In this document: one piece after another, positions 48,967 through 57,487 of the stretch
How the letters are laid out: every line of letters begins with the position of its first letter
How positions within the stretch are numbered: position 1 is the first letter of the stretch
Assembly: GCA_023259055.1 (NCBI GenBank)
Contig: JAHFQZ010000002.1
Span: forward strand, 124,001 to 188,000
Length of the DNA stretch: 64,000 nucleotides
Source of the DNA: Nitrosomonadales bacterium
Lineage (GTDB): Bacteria > Pseudomonadota > Gammaproteobacteria > Burkholderiales > Gallionellaceae
Reading direction: 5' to 3'
Position numbers and translations under genes: made by a program
The notes under the pieces: model-generated
Told to the model about the DNA's origin: nothing
Database searches by the model: none
The model's input: only the letters and a program-made list of their open reading frames with translations

Positions 48967-49749
48967 ATGACTAAAATATTGGCAATAACAAACCAGAAGG
49001 GCGGTGTGGGGAAAACCACAACCAGCGTGAATTTGGCAGCCAGCCTCGCAGCGGCAAAACAGCGCGTTTTGCTGATTGACCTTGACCCGCAAGGTAATGC
49101 CACAATGGGTAGCGGCGTCGACAAGCGCGATTTGCAGTCCAGCGTCTATGAAGTATTGTTGGGCAGTAAAACGATAGCTGAGGCGCGAATGCACGCAGAG
49201 GCAGGAAAATATGACCTGTTGCCAGCTAATAGGGATTTGGCAGGTGCAGAAATTGAATTGGTAGACTTGGATCGTCGAGAAACACGATTGCGCGATGCTC
49301 TGCAATTAGTAGATTCTGAATATGATTACGTGCTGATTGATTGTCCGCCAGCCCTTAATTTGCTGACACTGAATGGCTTGTGCGCGGCCAAATCGGTAAT
49401 GATCCCTATGCAATGTGAATACTATGCGCTCGAAGGTCTGAGCGACTTGGTGAATACAATCCGCAAAGTGCGTGCCAATTTAAATCCAGAGCTGGAAATT
49501 GAAGGGTTGCTTCGTACCATGTTCGACCCGCGCAATGCTTTGGCTCAGCAAGTTTCGGATCAATTGCAGGAGCATTTTGGCGATAAAGTTTATCGCACTG
49601 TGATTCCGCGTAATGTGCGATTGGCAGAAGCTCCCAGCTTTGGTGTTCCGGCGCTTTATCACGACAAATTATCCAAAGGAACACAGGCATACCTGGCTTT
49701 GGCCGGGGAGTTTTTGAATAACGCGGCACAACCTGCTGCACTGGAATAA
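48967..49749 (+). CDS. parA: Chromosome partitioning ATPase ParA (Soj)
   Basis: A 260-residue deviant-Walker ATPase. ILAITNQKGGVGKTTTSVNL holds the KGGVGKTT motif with the signature lysine, LLIDLDPQGNATMGSG is the Walker A' region and YDYVLIDCPPALNLLTLNGL the Walker B. It moves ParB-parS complexes over the nucleoid. Good ribosome site AAAGGGAG. parB follows 10 bases after. Chromosomal type without N-terminal DNA-binding domain. Confidence 0.97.
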   Translation: MTKILAITNQKGGVGKTTTSVNLAASLAAAKQRVLLIDLDPQGNATMGSGVDKRDLQSSVYEVLLGSKTIAEARMHAEAGKYDLLPANRDLAGAEIELVDLDRRETRLRDALQLVDSEYDYVLIDCPPALNLLTLNGLCAAKSVMIPMQCEYYALEGLSDLVNTIRKVRANLNPELEIEGLLRTMFDPRNALAQQVSDQLQEHFGDKVYRTVIPRNVRLAEAPSFGVPALYHDKLSKGTQAYLALAGEFLNNAAQPAALE

Positions 49750-49759
49750 GGGAACAATC

Positions 49760-50617
49760 ATGGCAAAACCACAAAAGGGTTTGGGGCGCGGACTGGACGC
49801 TTTGTTATCCGGCGGGAATAGCGAAAAAGATGAGGTGATGCGCGATTTGAATGTGGCGCTGCTCAAGCCGGGAAAATATCAGCCACGTTCACATATGGAC
49901 GAGGCTTCATTGAACGACTTGGCTTCATCGATAAAGGCGCAGGGCGTAATGCAACCCATTCTTGTGCGCCAGGTTGCAGGTAGCAGTTATGAAATTATTG
50001 CCGGTGAAAGACGTTGGCGCGCAGCGAAAATAGCCGGGCTGACCCACGTGCCGGTACTGGTACGCAGCGTTCCGGACAATGCGGCGCTGGCGATGGCGTT
50101 AATTGAAAACATTCAGCGCGAAGATCTCAATCCTCTGGAAGAGGCAGTGGGCATCCAGCGGTTAATAGATGAATTCAAGATGACTCACCAGACAGCCGCA
50201 GACGCGGTAGGGCGCTCACGCAGCGCCGCGAGCAACCTGTTGCGACTGCTCAAGTTGCCGCAACCGGTACAAACCATGCTGGCGGAAGGTAATATCGACA
50301 TGGGCCATGCCCGTGCTTTGTTGGCGCTGGATGGTATACATCAGATCACCGCTGCCAACAAAATCGCCGCAGGCGCACTATCGGTGCGCGAGGCGGAAAA
50401 ACTGGTTCAGCACCTGTTGAATCCTGCACCAAAACACGAGAAGGCAAAACCCAGTCGTGACATTGTCAGATTGCAGGAAAAAATCGCCGATCAGCTTGGC
50501 ACCAAGGTGGAAGTTCAACATGGCACGAAAGGCGCAGGCAAGTTGATAATTGAATATAAAACCCTCGACCAACTCGACGGCATCCTTTTAAAAATGGGCG
50601 TGAAGGTTAATGACTAA
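49760..50617 (+). CDS. parB: Chromosome partitioning protein ParB (Spo0J)
   Basis: A 285-residue CTPase/DNA-clamp protein. KGLGRGLDALLSG is the short ParA-interacting N-terminus. LKPGKYQPRSHMDEASLNDL, GERRWRAAKIAG (the GERRxRA nucleotide motif) and ENIQREDLNPLEEAVGIQRL form the N domain. HQTAADAVGRSRSAASNLLR is the helix-turn-helix that reads parS. The C-terminal 80 residues make the dimer domain. A parS site lies at 46236-46251. Confidence 0.97.
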   Translation: MAKPQKGLGRGLDALLSGGNSEKDEVMRDLNVALLKPGKYQPRSHMDEASLNDLASSIKAQGVMQPILVRQVAGSSYEIIAGERRWRAAKIAGLTHVPVLVRSVPDNAALAMALIENIQREDLNPLEEAVGIQRLIDEFKMTHQTAADAVGRSRSAASNLLRLLKLPQPVQTMLAEGNIDMGHARALLALDGIHQITAANKIAAGALSVREAEKLVQHLLNPAPKHEKAKPSRDIVRLQEKIADQLGTKVEVQHGTKGAGKLIIEYKTLDQLDGILLKMGVKVND

Positions 50618-50674
50618 TCGGTGGTAGAGCTGCATGGGCGTAGACAGGGACAATGTATTTTTATAATCCGGGTT

Positions 50675-52216
50675 TCAATTTTCAAATAGTCCGGTCACGG
50701 CGTCTGTGCTGGATACCCTAGTCACCCAATTTAACTCATCTGCATCTAGCGGTTGCCCGGATTCGATCTGGTGTTGCAGGACGCGCAAATCCGCCTCGGA
50801 TGCGTCTTTCCCTTGAGCTGCACGAATGCTTATTCGTTCACGCAGAATCGCAGGGTCAGCCTGAATATCCAGAACCCGAAAAGGCAATTCACACCGTTGC
50901 GCGATCTCACGGAATAAGTCACGTTGCCAGCGCATGAGGAAAGCGGCGTCGACAATCACCTGCCAGCCAGCGCCTAGCAAATCTTCGGCCAAACGCGACA
51001 GATGCTCATAGGTGCGGCGGCTGGCATCCTGCGTATACAGGCCTTTTTCTATGTCACTCCCGCTGGATGCAGAAGCTGCAATGCCGGCCAGCCGTTTGCG
51101 CTCGATATCGGAACGTAATCGCACCATGCCTTGCTCCTGCAACACCGATTGGGACAGCGTCGTCTTGCCGCAGCCCGATAGGCCGTGCGTGATCCAGAGT
51201 TGTGGCGGCGCAGCTTGACTTAACTGCCAAGCCAGTTGCAGGCACTCGTTTACCTCGGCATTGCTGCCCTCAGTCTGTTCCGCGCGCAGTGCCGCTACTT
51301 TTGCTCGAACCATCGCGCGATACACGGCGTAAAAACGCAGCAGGGCCACGCCCTGATAATCGCCGCTGACTTCCAGCCAGGCATTGAGAAAGCGGAATGC
51401 CAAGTCACGGTGCTGACGATGCAGCAAGTCCATGTAGCAGAAAGCCACTTCCGAGATCACATCGATCCAGCGCAATTCAGTGCTGAATTCGATGCAGTCG
51501 AAAATAATCAGCTGTCCGTTTACCCATGCCAGATTGCCGAGATGCAGGTCACCGTGACACTCGCGCACCATGCTATTACGCTTGCGTTCGATCATCAACG
51601 GGGCAAGACGCTTGTGTTCGTCCAGGCTCCAGCTTTGCAGTCGCGCCAGCTGCTGTTTTTGCTCATGATCGCTCAAGCGTTCGGCCAAAATCCGGAAGTT
51701 GTCAGTAACTGGCTGCAGTATCGCTTCCGGCTTCCCCCAAGGGCTGTCGGCGGGTGCCACTTGGCATTCGCCGAAATGGAATTGCGCCAGCCGCGCCGCG
51801 AGCCGGTCTATTTGCGGGACACCCAATTCGCCACGCTCAGATAAATGGTCCAGCGTGGCATCGGGGGGAAACTGGAGCATTTTCACGGCATATTCGATGG
51901 TGAGGCCCTGGCCGTTGACACGCGGCGCATAGGGACTGACGGTGATGGCAACCACGCCAAGATATATTTCCGGGGCAAGCCGCCGGTTTAACCGCACTTC
52001 ATCGGCACAAGCCTGCTGCCGCAGTGTCAAAGTGCTGAAATCAAGAAAACCCAGGTTCACAGGCTTTTTGATTTTGTAGGCATATTTGCCGGTGAGCAAC
52101 ACCCATGAAATATGCGTCTCGATCAACTGCACCTTTCCCACCGCATGGTCAAAGCAGACCGGATCATTCATCAGCGAATGGATCAGCGGAGGAAGCTGGG
52201 ATGTCTCAGGCATCAT
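50675..52216 (-). CDS. Aminoglycoside-phosphotransferase-like / AAA ATPase fusion protein
   Basis: A 513-residue two-domain protein, of the class annotated as bifunctional aminoglycoside phosphotransferase/ATP-binding protein. Residues about 30-320 are kinase-like: HGDLHLGNLAWVNGQLIIFD then CIEFS contains the APH catalytic HGDLHxxN motif and a metal Asp. From about 330 a P-loop kinase-like domain follows: WITHGLSGCGKTTLSQSVLQ then EQGMVRLRSDIERKRLAG. Substrates are unknown and no antibiotic resistance should be assumed. The ATG at 52216 gives an 11-base overlap with rsmI; the frame runs open to 52240. Confidence 0.85.
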   Translation of the reverse strand: MMPETSQLPPLIHSLMNDPVCFDHAVGKVQLIETHISWVLLTGKYAYKIKKPVNLGFLDFSTLTLRQQACADEVRLNRRLAPEIYLGVVAITVSPYAPRVNGQGLTIEYAVKMLQFPPDATLDHLSERGELGVPQIDRLAARLAQFHFGECQVAPADSPWGKPEAILQPVTDNFRILAERLSDHEQKQQLARLQSWSLDEHKRLAPLMIERKRNSMVRECHGDLHLGNLAWVNGQLIIFDCIEFSTELRWIDVISEVAFCYMDLLHRQHRDLAFRFLNAWLEVSGDYQGVALLRFYAVYRAMVRAKVAALRAEQTEGSNAEVNECLQLAWQLSQAAPPQLWITHGLSGCGKTTLSQSVLQEQGMVRLRSDIERKRLAGIAASASSGSDIEKGLYTQDASRRTYEHLSRLAEDLLGAGWQVIVDAAFLMRWQRDLFREIAQRCELPFRVLDIQADPAILRERISIRAAQGKDASEADLRVLQHQIESGQPLDADELNWVTRVSSTDAVTGLFEN

Positions 52217-53108
52217 CCGTGCATTGGTCGGGGTTGTCATCGGTGTTTGGCTTTTTCAATTGCAGCGCACTCTGGTAAAGCTCGTTGCGATTGGCCCCGG
52301 TGATCTTGGCGGCAAGTTGCACAGCCTGTTTGAGCGGCAATTCATCGAGTAGCAATGATAGGGTATTTAATGTTTCGGCATGCAATCCCGGTTGCGGCAC
52401 CGCGCCTGAAACCAGCAAAACAAATTCACCGCGCTGCTGGTTGCTGTCCGCAAGCAACCAGGCTTCTGCTTCAGACAATCGGCATGAATGAATAGTCTCG
52501 AACAGTTTAGTGATTTCGCGCGCCAGAATGATTTGCCGTTCTCCGCCCAACACCGTGCACAAGTCGGCAACGCAATCGAGAATACGGTGAGGCGCTTCGT
52601 AAAATACCAGCGTAAAGGGATAGTTGGCCAGCGTTTGCAGCATCGTGCGCCGTGCTGCAGATTTGTTTGGCAAAAAACCGTAGAACAGGAAATGCGGTTC
52701 GGTCATGCCCGAAGCAGACAGTGCGACGATTGCCGCGCTGGCGCCGGGTATCGGGATGACGCGCAAGCCTTCCTCCAGCACCGCCTTGACCAGCAAAGCA
52801 CCGGGGTCACTTACCGCCGGGGTTCCGGCATCGCTGACGAAAGCCACGCTTTGCCCTGCATGCAACAGCGCGATGATCTTTTCCGCCGCGCCGCGTTCGT
52901 TGTGCTGATGCACTGCCATCAACCTGTTTGCGCTGATGCCGTGATGGGTCAGCAAATGTGCGGTATTGCGCGTGTCTTCCGCTGCAACGACATCAGCCAT
53001 CGCGAGCACATCCAGCGCGCGCAGCGTGATGTCGCGCAAATTCCCGATCGGGGTCGCAACTACATATAAAGCCGGTTCCAGCTTTTGCGGATGTTCGCTA
53101 TGCAACAT
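52206..53108 (-). CDS. rsmI: 16S rRNA (cytidine1402-2'-O)-methyltransferase
   Basis: A 300-residue SAM methyltransferase. ALYVVATPIGNLRDITLRAL, VVAAEDTRNTAHLLTHHGI, VAFVSDAGTPAVSDPGALLV and IPIPGASAAIVALSASGM are the tetrapyrrole-methylase-fold blocks of RsmI. FYEAPHRILDCVADL and ILAREITKLFETIHSC follow. AGAGGAG three bases ahead supports the start. It modifies the ribosome decoding centre. The kinase-like gene overlaps its end. Confidence 0.96.
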   Translation of the reverse strand: MLHSEHPQKLEPALYVVATPIGNLRDITLRALDVLAMADVVAAEDTRNTAHLLTHHGISANRLMAVHQHNERGAAEKIIALLHAGQSVAFVSDAGTPAVSDPGALLVKAVLEEGLRVIPIPGASAAIVALSASGMTEPHFLFYGFLPNKSAARRTMLQTLANYPFTLVFYEAPHRILDCVADLCTVLGGERQIILAREITKLFETIHSCRLSEAEAWLLADSNQQRGEFVLLVSGAVPQPGLHAETLNTLSLLLDELPLKQAVQLAAKITGANRNELYQSALQLKKPNTDDNPDQCTDDA

Positions 53109-53231
53109 GTGCTCCTCTTGCTTTCGACTTTGCTCATAACTATACGCCAGTACAATAACTGTTTAGCATGCGCGACTCGAAAAAAAGTGACGCATATTGC
53201 GACATTGCTGTCTTAAAATTGAAGGAATCCG

Positions 53232-53306
53232 ATGAACAACTGTCACTTGGCGCAAAGCGCTGCGCTTATTACATCCCACTCCGATATAAGCCATGAGTGC
53301 CGATGA
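53232..53306 (+). other. Possible short leader ORF upstream of the uracil-DNA glycosylase
   Basis: ATG at 53232, preceded by GAAGGAA, opens a 24-codon frame (MNNCHLAQSAALITSHSDIS and four more) whose stop overlaps the glycosylase start by 14 bases. The glycosylase ATG itself has no clear ribosome site, so the leader might couple translation. It could equally be chance. Confidence 0.25.
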
Positions 53307-54021
53307 CTTGATTGCCGCTGCAAAAAAATTATCACGGGCCGTAACTGGGCTGTCTTTTGCCGCGCCGGTCACGCATGTCTATAACCCGCTCGATTATGCC
53401 TGGGCATGCCACGAGCAATACCTGCGGCGCTATGGCGAAGGAAAGAAACGCATAGTCTTTGTCGGCATGAATCCCGGCCCGTTCGGCATGACCCAGATCG
53501 GCGTGCCGTTCGGCGAAATCGCGGCGGCGCGCGACTGGCTGCACCTCGATGCGCCCATCGCCAAGCCGGCGCGGGAAAATCCGGCGCGCCTCATCGAAGG
53601 TTGGGACTGTCCGCGCAGCGAAGTGAGCGGACGGCGGCTGTGGGGGCTTTTTGCGCAACGTTTCGGTCAGGCCGATAGATTCTTCGACGAACACTTCGTC
53701 GCCAACTATTGTCCATTGGCGTTCTTTGCCGGCGCGCGTAACGTTACGCCGGACAAGTTGCCCACCGAGGAAGCGGCACCCCTGTTTGCGGCCTGCAATA
53801 CACATCTGACCGAAGTGGTGCGCGCCAGCGGCGCAGAGTGGGTGATCGGCATAGGCGCCTTTGCGGAAGCGCGTGCACGTCATGCGCTGGCTGATGTTCC
53901 GGGCATCCGCTTCGGCCGCATCCTGCATCCCAGCCCGGCCTCGCCTGTTGCCAATCGCGGCTGGGCGGAACAGGCGACGAAGCAGATGCAGGCGCTTGGC
54001 CTTTGGGATCACCCGGGGTAG
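53293..54021 (+). CDS. SMUG-type uracil-DNA glycosylase
   Basis: A 242-residue glycosylase that removes uracil (and related bases) from DNA. IVFVGMNPGPFGMTQIGVPF is the SMUG1-family active-site motif, GWDCPRSEVSGRRLWGLFAQ lies next, NYCPLAFFAGARNVTPDKL is the base pocket region, and ILHPSPASPVANRGWAEQA holds the catalytic/DNA-wedge histidine segment (HPSPASP). Full length for the bacterial group. Monocistronic, plus strand, facing the hemerythrin gene. Confidence 0.9.
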   Translation: MSADDLIAAAKKLSRAVTGLSFAAPVTHVYNPLDYAWACHEQYLRRYGEGKKRIVFVGMNPGPFGMTQIGVPFGEIAAARDWLHLDAPIAKPARENPARLIEGWDCPRSEVSGRRLWGLFAQRFGQADRFFDEHFVANYCPLAFFAGARNVTPDKLPTEEAAPLFAACNTHLTEVVRASGAEWVIGIGAFAEARARHALADVPGIRFGRILHPSPASPVANRGWAEQATKQMQALGLWDHPG

Positions 54022-54028
54022 TTACCGC

Positions 54029-54439
54029 CTACATCTGCTCTGCCAGTGGATACAGATGTCTGTTTTCGCGCTGGATGCGTTCATGCAGAGCCTTGAATAC
54101 CTGATTTGCCGCCCTGCGGAATCCGTCCGGATCTGTCTCTACTCTGGAACCTATATTCCACTTGAGCGAAAAATCGCTGTAAGCGGCGGCGATAGAACCC
54201 ATTTCGGTTTGATATTTCTTGGCTAACTGGGTTGCCGAAGCGTTGTTCGACCGGGTAAATGCGGGATAGAGGACCCGGTCTTCAGCTGCCAAGTGCAGCT
54301 TGATGGTGTGGTTCATGGAAACCACTATACTGGCGATGGGTTCAGCGTTGTCGGCAATGCCTGCTTGCACCAAGCGTCTCAGTTCGCTTACCTTGCCCAT
54401 GACGGTCAAATGATCCCGCTTGAAATTTTCGATGTTCAT
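54029..54439 (-). CDS. Hemerythrin-domain protein
   Basis: A 136-residue four-helix protein of the hemerythrin HHE family. Probable diiron ligands are visible in order: FKRDHLTVM (His near 10), MNHTIKLHLAAEDRVLYPAF (His and Glu near 43-58) and HERIQRENRHLYPLAEQM (His/Glu at the C-terminus). These proteins bind oxygen, NO or sense redox state. The start has AGGGAGG upstream. No partner domain is fused, so it acts alone in the cytoplasm. Confidence 0.85.
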   Translation of the reverse strand: MNIENFKRDHLTVMGKVSELRRLVQAGIADNAEPIASIVVSMNHTIKLHLAAEDRVLYPAFTRSNNASATQLAKKYQTEMGSIAAAYSDFSLKWNIGSRVETDPDGFRRAANQVFKALHERIQRENRHLYPLAEQM

Positions 54440-54669
54440 GCTTGATGCCTCCCTGAATTGACGAATTAATACACGAGTATTTTAGTACAGTTTTGTGAAT
54501 TTTTGCACAGAACTACTTTCCGCGCACTTTTTGGCGACGTCAGGGGGGAATTCAAGTAGCGGAGTTATGGCCGGGCAGAGCAGGCAACGCGGCAGCCTCA
54601 GCCACCCGGCCTGTGGGATCAACAAGGGATAGCGTCTGCCCGGGTCGAAAGGTTGGTTTTTATTCGAGC

Positions 54670-54849
54670 CTAGGGCATATCGGGTTTTGCAGGGGTTGCA
54701 GCCGTATTCGTTGTGTCCTTTTTAACCAGCTTGGCAAATGGGCATTTGCTTTCCCGAGAACTTGTGTTTGTATTTGTTGTACTGCATCCCTGAAGCAAGA
54801 ATGAAGCGGCGACCAGCACCGGAATAACAACTTTGACAGGTGGCAACAC
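54670..54849 (-). CDS. Small predicted lipoprotein
   Basis: A 59-residue frame with GTG start (54849) and AAGGATC five bases upstream. VLPPVKVVIPVLVAASFLLQ then GCSTTNTNTS is a lipoprotein signal with lipobox LQGC; lipidated Cys22 would begin the mature protein. The mature part is a short Ser/Thr/Lys tail with a cysteine (SKCPFAKLV), ending in AATPAKPDMP. No family recognised. The plus-strand frame over the same bases (54613-54804) is Cys-rich and without lipobox, so I prefer this one. Function unknown. Confidence 0.6.
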   Translation of the reverse strand: MLPPVKVVIPVLVAASFLLQGCSTTNTNTSSRESKCPFAKLVKKDTTNTAATPAKPDMP

Positions 54850-54987
54850 AGTAAGATCCTTGATGATAGTGATTGAAAAGCGGAAAAATTAATAACCTAT
54901 TTTGCCGTCTGGCGAAGCCGCTGAAAAGTCTTTAGTAAGGCGCAATAACCAACGGGCATTGCGCCGTATGCAACGATACCTTCTACT

Positions 54988-55923
54988 TCAGAGATCGCAT
55001 GAATTTCCTGAATTTTCATTGAGTATCTTTTTAGCCAAAAAATTCAATTCAGGAATAATGATTTCTTGACTCCCACCCGTCAGTTTAATAGTGAGATCAG
55101 AGCTAATAAGTTTTGCCAGTTTATTCTGTGAATCGGTTGTCATATCGCACCAAACGAAATCGAGCATGTGTAGTAGCTCTTTTTCCATAGCGAGATTCCC
55201 CATCTGCTCTGTCTCTGTATTCCTGAGGCTGCTCTCTATTAAAGGAAAATTATCTTCTAATGCTCGTATATCCTCGTCTGTATATTCGGCGCCATTGCAA
55301 GTAAATTGGCAGGATAAGTTCCTTGCTGCACTGAATCTTACTTGTTGGCTGGGATCGCTGGCGATGATTTTCAAAAGGGTTGGGGTAAGCTTGTCCAGTT
55401 CTGTATAGTAAAAAGAGGCTGCAAAACCTCGCACTTTGGAGGATGAATCTCGAAGCCCGACCTCGTTATATTTTTGACGGTCTGGGTGGTCTTGATTATT
55501 GATATTACGAAGGGCAACGGCTCTCTCTTCATCAATTTTTATATTCGTAAAAATGACAACCCAATCTTTGCTGTCAAGGCTTGCTTGAAATTTTCTTGGT
55601 GCTAATACAGCCCTAGGTTTATTATCAGGGAAAATCTCCCGCATTCGTTTCTCATAGGCGCTCTTCACACAAGCGGCATCAGAACAAGAATTTCGCTTCT
55701 TCAACCATTGTTTCTGCGTTTGTTTGGCCGTTCTGGCAATATTCTCGTCTAGCAACGCAGTTTCGTAGACCCCAGCCATCCGTTCATCAAGCTGTGATAA
55801 CTCGTCGTCGGTACAGATTAGTTTTTCAACATGGTTGCTTGCCTTTTCACAGTCAAAGCTCGCTGCCTGTGTCGTTGCCAGCAAAGCAGACCATCCCAAA
55901 ACAATCCAAGCGATGCGTTTCAT
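54988..55923 (-). CDS. LprI-family N-terminal domain protein with repeat-like C-terminus
   Basis: A 311-residue exported protein. MKRIAWIVLGWSALLATTQA is a signal peptide; the ATG at 55923 is chosen because it puts the signal at the start (the frame opens at 55950). ASFDCEKASNHVEKLICTDD then ELSQLDERMAGVYETAL is the LprI-like domain with its cysteine pair (Cys and the CSDAAC region). From about 150 on, KVRGFAASFYYTELDKLTPT and QQVRFSAARNLSCQFTC look like HEAT-type helical repeats. Family members are described as lysozyme inhibitors; here the role is uncertain. Confidence 0.72.
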   Translation of the reverse strand: MKRIAWIVLGWSALLATTQAASFDCEKASNHVEKLICTDDELSQLDERMAGVYETALLDENIARTAKQTQKQWLKKRNSCSDAACVKSAYEKRMREIFPDNKPRAVLAPRKFQASLDSKDWVVIFTNIKIDEERAVALRNINNQDHPDRQKYNEVGLRDSSSKVRGFAASFYYTELDKLTPTLLKIIASDPSQQVRFSAARNLSCQFTCNGAEYTDEDIRALEDNFPLIESSLRNTETEQMGNLAMEKELLHMLDFVWCDMTTDSQNKLAKLISSDLTIKLTGGSQEIIIPELNFLAKKILNENSGNSCDL

Positions 55924-55998
55924 ATTGCCCTTTTTCAGTGCTAAATTCATAATTGGATGGCGCTTTCCAATGACTTGTATTGGCTGCGATGTAAACCC

Positions 55999-57321
55999 TT
56001 AAATCTTCCGCACAAACACCTTCGACTTCCGCTGCCAGTTATATAGCGACTTCTTCTGCGCGGGCAGTGCCGAAACATCGGCCTCGTTGAAGCCGCGTTC
56101 GATGAACCAGTGCGCAGTACGCGTGGTCAGGACGAATAGTTTCTTCAGCCCCTGGTTTTGCGCGACGCCGATCATGTGATCGAGGATGGCCTGGCCGTAG
56201 CCGCGGTCGCGGCATTGCGCGTCCACCGCGAGGCAGGCCAGCTCGGCGGCGGCCTCGTCGGGGAACGGGTAGAGTGCAGCGCAGCCGACGATGCGGTGGT
56301 CGTGTTCCAGCACCACGAATTGGTCTATTTCGCGTTCCAGCAGTTCGCGGTTGCGCCTCACCAAGATGCCTGCAGCTTCCAGCGGGCGCAGCAGATGCAG
56401 GATACCGCCGACATCTTCGATCGTCGCGGCACGCAGGGCGTTGAGCGTGCTTTCCACGACCATCGTGCCGATGCCTTCATCGCTGAATAGTTCTTGCAGC
56501 AACGCGCCATCGGTGTGGCGGCTGATCAGGTGGGTGCGCGCGACGCCCGCCTCGCAGGCGCGTACCGCGCAGGGCAGGTACATGCTCACATCGTCAGGCA
56601 GCTTGCGTTTGCCAGTCAGCACTTCCTGCGCCTGGATGATCGTGAGTTCCTTGAGCAGCTTGCCTTTCTTGTCGTGCACGCCGTCGGTGTCCATCAGGAA
56701 CACCAGCTTGTCGGCATCCAGCGCGATGGCGGTGGCGGTGGCGATGTCTTCCAGCGTGACATTGAACACCTCGCCGGTGGGCGAATAGCCGAGCGGCGAG
56801 AGCAGCACCACCTCGCCGAAATCCATGCGGTCATTCAGCGCCGCGACGTCCACTTTGCGCACGGTGCCGGTGTGCATCAGGTCCACGCCGTTGACCACGC
56901 CGATCGGCTGTGCGGTGATGAAGTTGCCGCCCGCCACGCGGATGTCGGCATTGGCCATCGGCGAATTCGCCAGTCCCATCGACAGCAGCGCCTCGATCTC
57001 GACGCGCACCCGGCCGACCGCTTCCTTTACGCACTGCATGGTTTCCTCGTCGGTCATGCGGATGCCTTGATGATAGGTGTCGCCCAGATTATTTTTCGCC
57101 AGATGCTGCTCGATCTGCGGGCGCGCGCCATGCACCAGCACCAGCCTGAAGCCGAGCGCGGCGAGCAGGTTGAAGTCGTGCGTCAGTTCGACAAATTTGC
57201 CGTCGGCGACGACCTCGCCTCCAAAGGCGATGACAAAGGTCTTGCCGCGGAACGCGTTGATGTAGGGCGCGACGGAACGGAACCAGGCAACGAAGTCGGC
57301 GGGGGTCGTGGTGATTGGCAT
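55999..57321 (-). CDS. argA: N-acetylglutamate synthase
   Basis: A 440-residue enzyme of the bacterial ArgA type, catalysing the first step of arginine synthesis. The N-terminal amino-acid-kinase-like domain has FRGKTFVIAFGGEVVADGKF, LALFRLVLV-like VLVHGARPQIEQHL, and LVFLMDTDGVHDKKGKLLKE. The C-terminal GNAT domain has LACLAVDAQCRDRGYGQAIL (acetyl-CoA loop) and LTTRTAHWFIERGFNEADVS. Full length. Arginine presumably inhibits it through the kinase-like domain, as known for the family. Single gene, with an inverted repeat upstream. Confidence 0.95.
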   Translation of the reverse strand: MPITTTPADFVAWFRSVAPYINAFRGKTFVIAFGGEVVADGKFVELTHDFNLLAALGFRLVLVHGARPQIEQHLAKNNLGDTYHQGIRMTDEETMQCVKEAVGRVRVEIEALLSMGLANSPMANADIRVAGGNFITAQPIGVVNGVDLMHTGTVRKVDVAALNDRMDFGEVVLLSPLGYSPTGEVFNVTLEDIATATAIALDADKLVFLMDTDGVHDKKGKLLKELTIIQAQEVLTGKRKLPDDVSMYLPCAVRACEAGVARTHLISRHTDGALLQELFSDEGIGTMVVESTLNALRAATIEDVGGILHLLRPLEAAGILVRRNRELLEREIDQFVVLEHDHRIVGCAALYPFPDEAAAELACLAVDAQCRDRGYGQAILDHMIGVAQNQGLKKLFVLTTRTAHWFIERGFNEADVSALPAQKKSLYNWQRKSKVFVRKI

Positions 57322-57413
57322 GTAAAGCTCCCTAGTGCAATACGCGCATCATGCCGCGCTATTGTTCATCTAGCAACTGTCCGGCAATGGCCTGTTTTCA
57401 TCGGGGTGATGCG

Positions 57414-57487
57414 GTAGGGGCGTATGGCAATACGCCCTTCAATCAAATAAGGCGCGCCAAAAAGGGCGTATTGCCATACGCCCCTAC
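57414..57487. repeat. Perfect 24-bp inverted repeat between argA and rsmE
   Basis: The arms at 57414-57437 (GTAGGGGCGTATGGCAATAC then GCCC) and 57464-57487 are exact inverted copies with a 26-base loop. The right arm contains the rsmE stop codon (TAG). RNA from either strand could form a long stem, so it may end both transcripts or be a MITE-type repeat. No target-site duplication could be defined. Confidence 0.75.

Noticed and set aside
50618-50674. Terminator between parB and the convergent ATPase gene
   Set aside because: No stem-loop could be found in the 57-base gap.
50675-52216. Antibiotic resistance gene reading of the phosphotransferase-like domain
   Set aside because: The APH-like fold is shared by many kinases, and the fusion with a P-loop domain is a general housekeeping type.
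54613-54804. 63-residue plus-strand frame, Cys-rich
   Set aside because: The overlapping minus-strand lipoprotein has a lipobox and a ribosome site, which explain the bases better.
54939-54965. GGCGCAAT / ATTGCGCC inverted repeat as a terminator
   Set aside because: The stem is short, the loop 11 bases, and no T tract follows on either strand.
56494-57417. 307-residue plus-strand frame, His/Arg-rich
   Set aside because: Antisense of argA, composition typical of a high-GC shadow.
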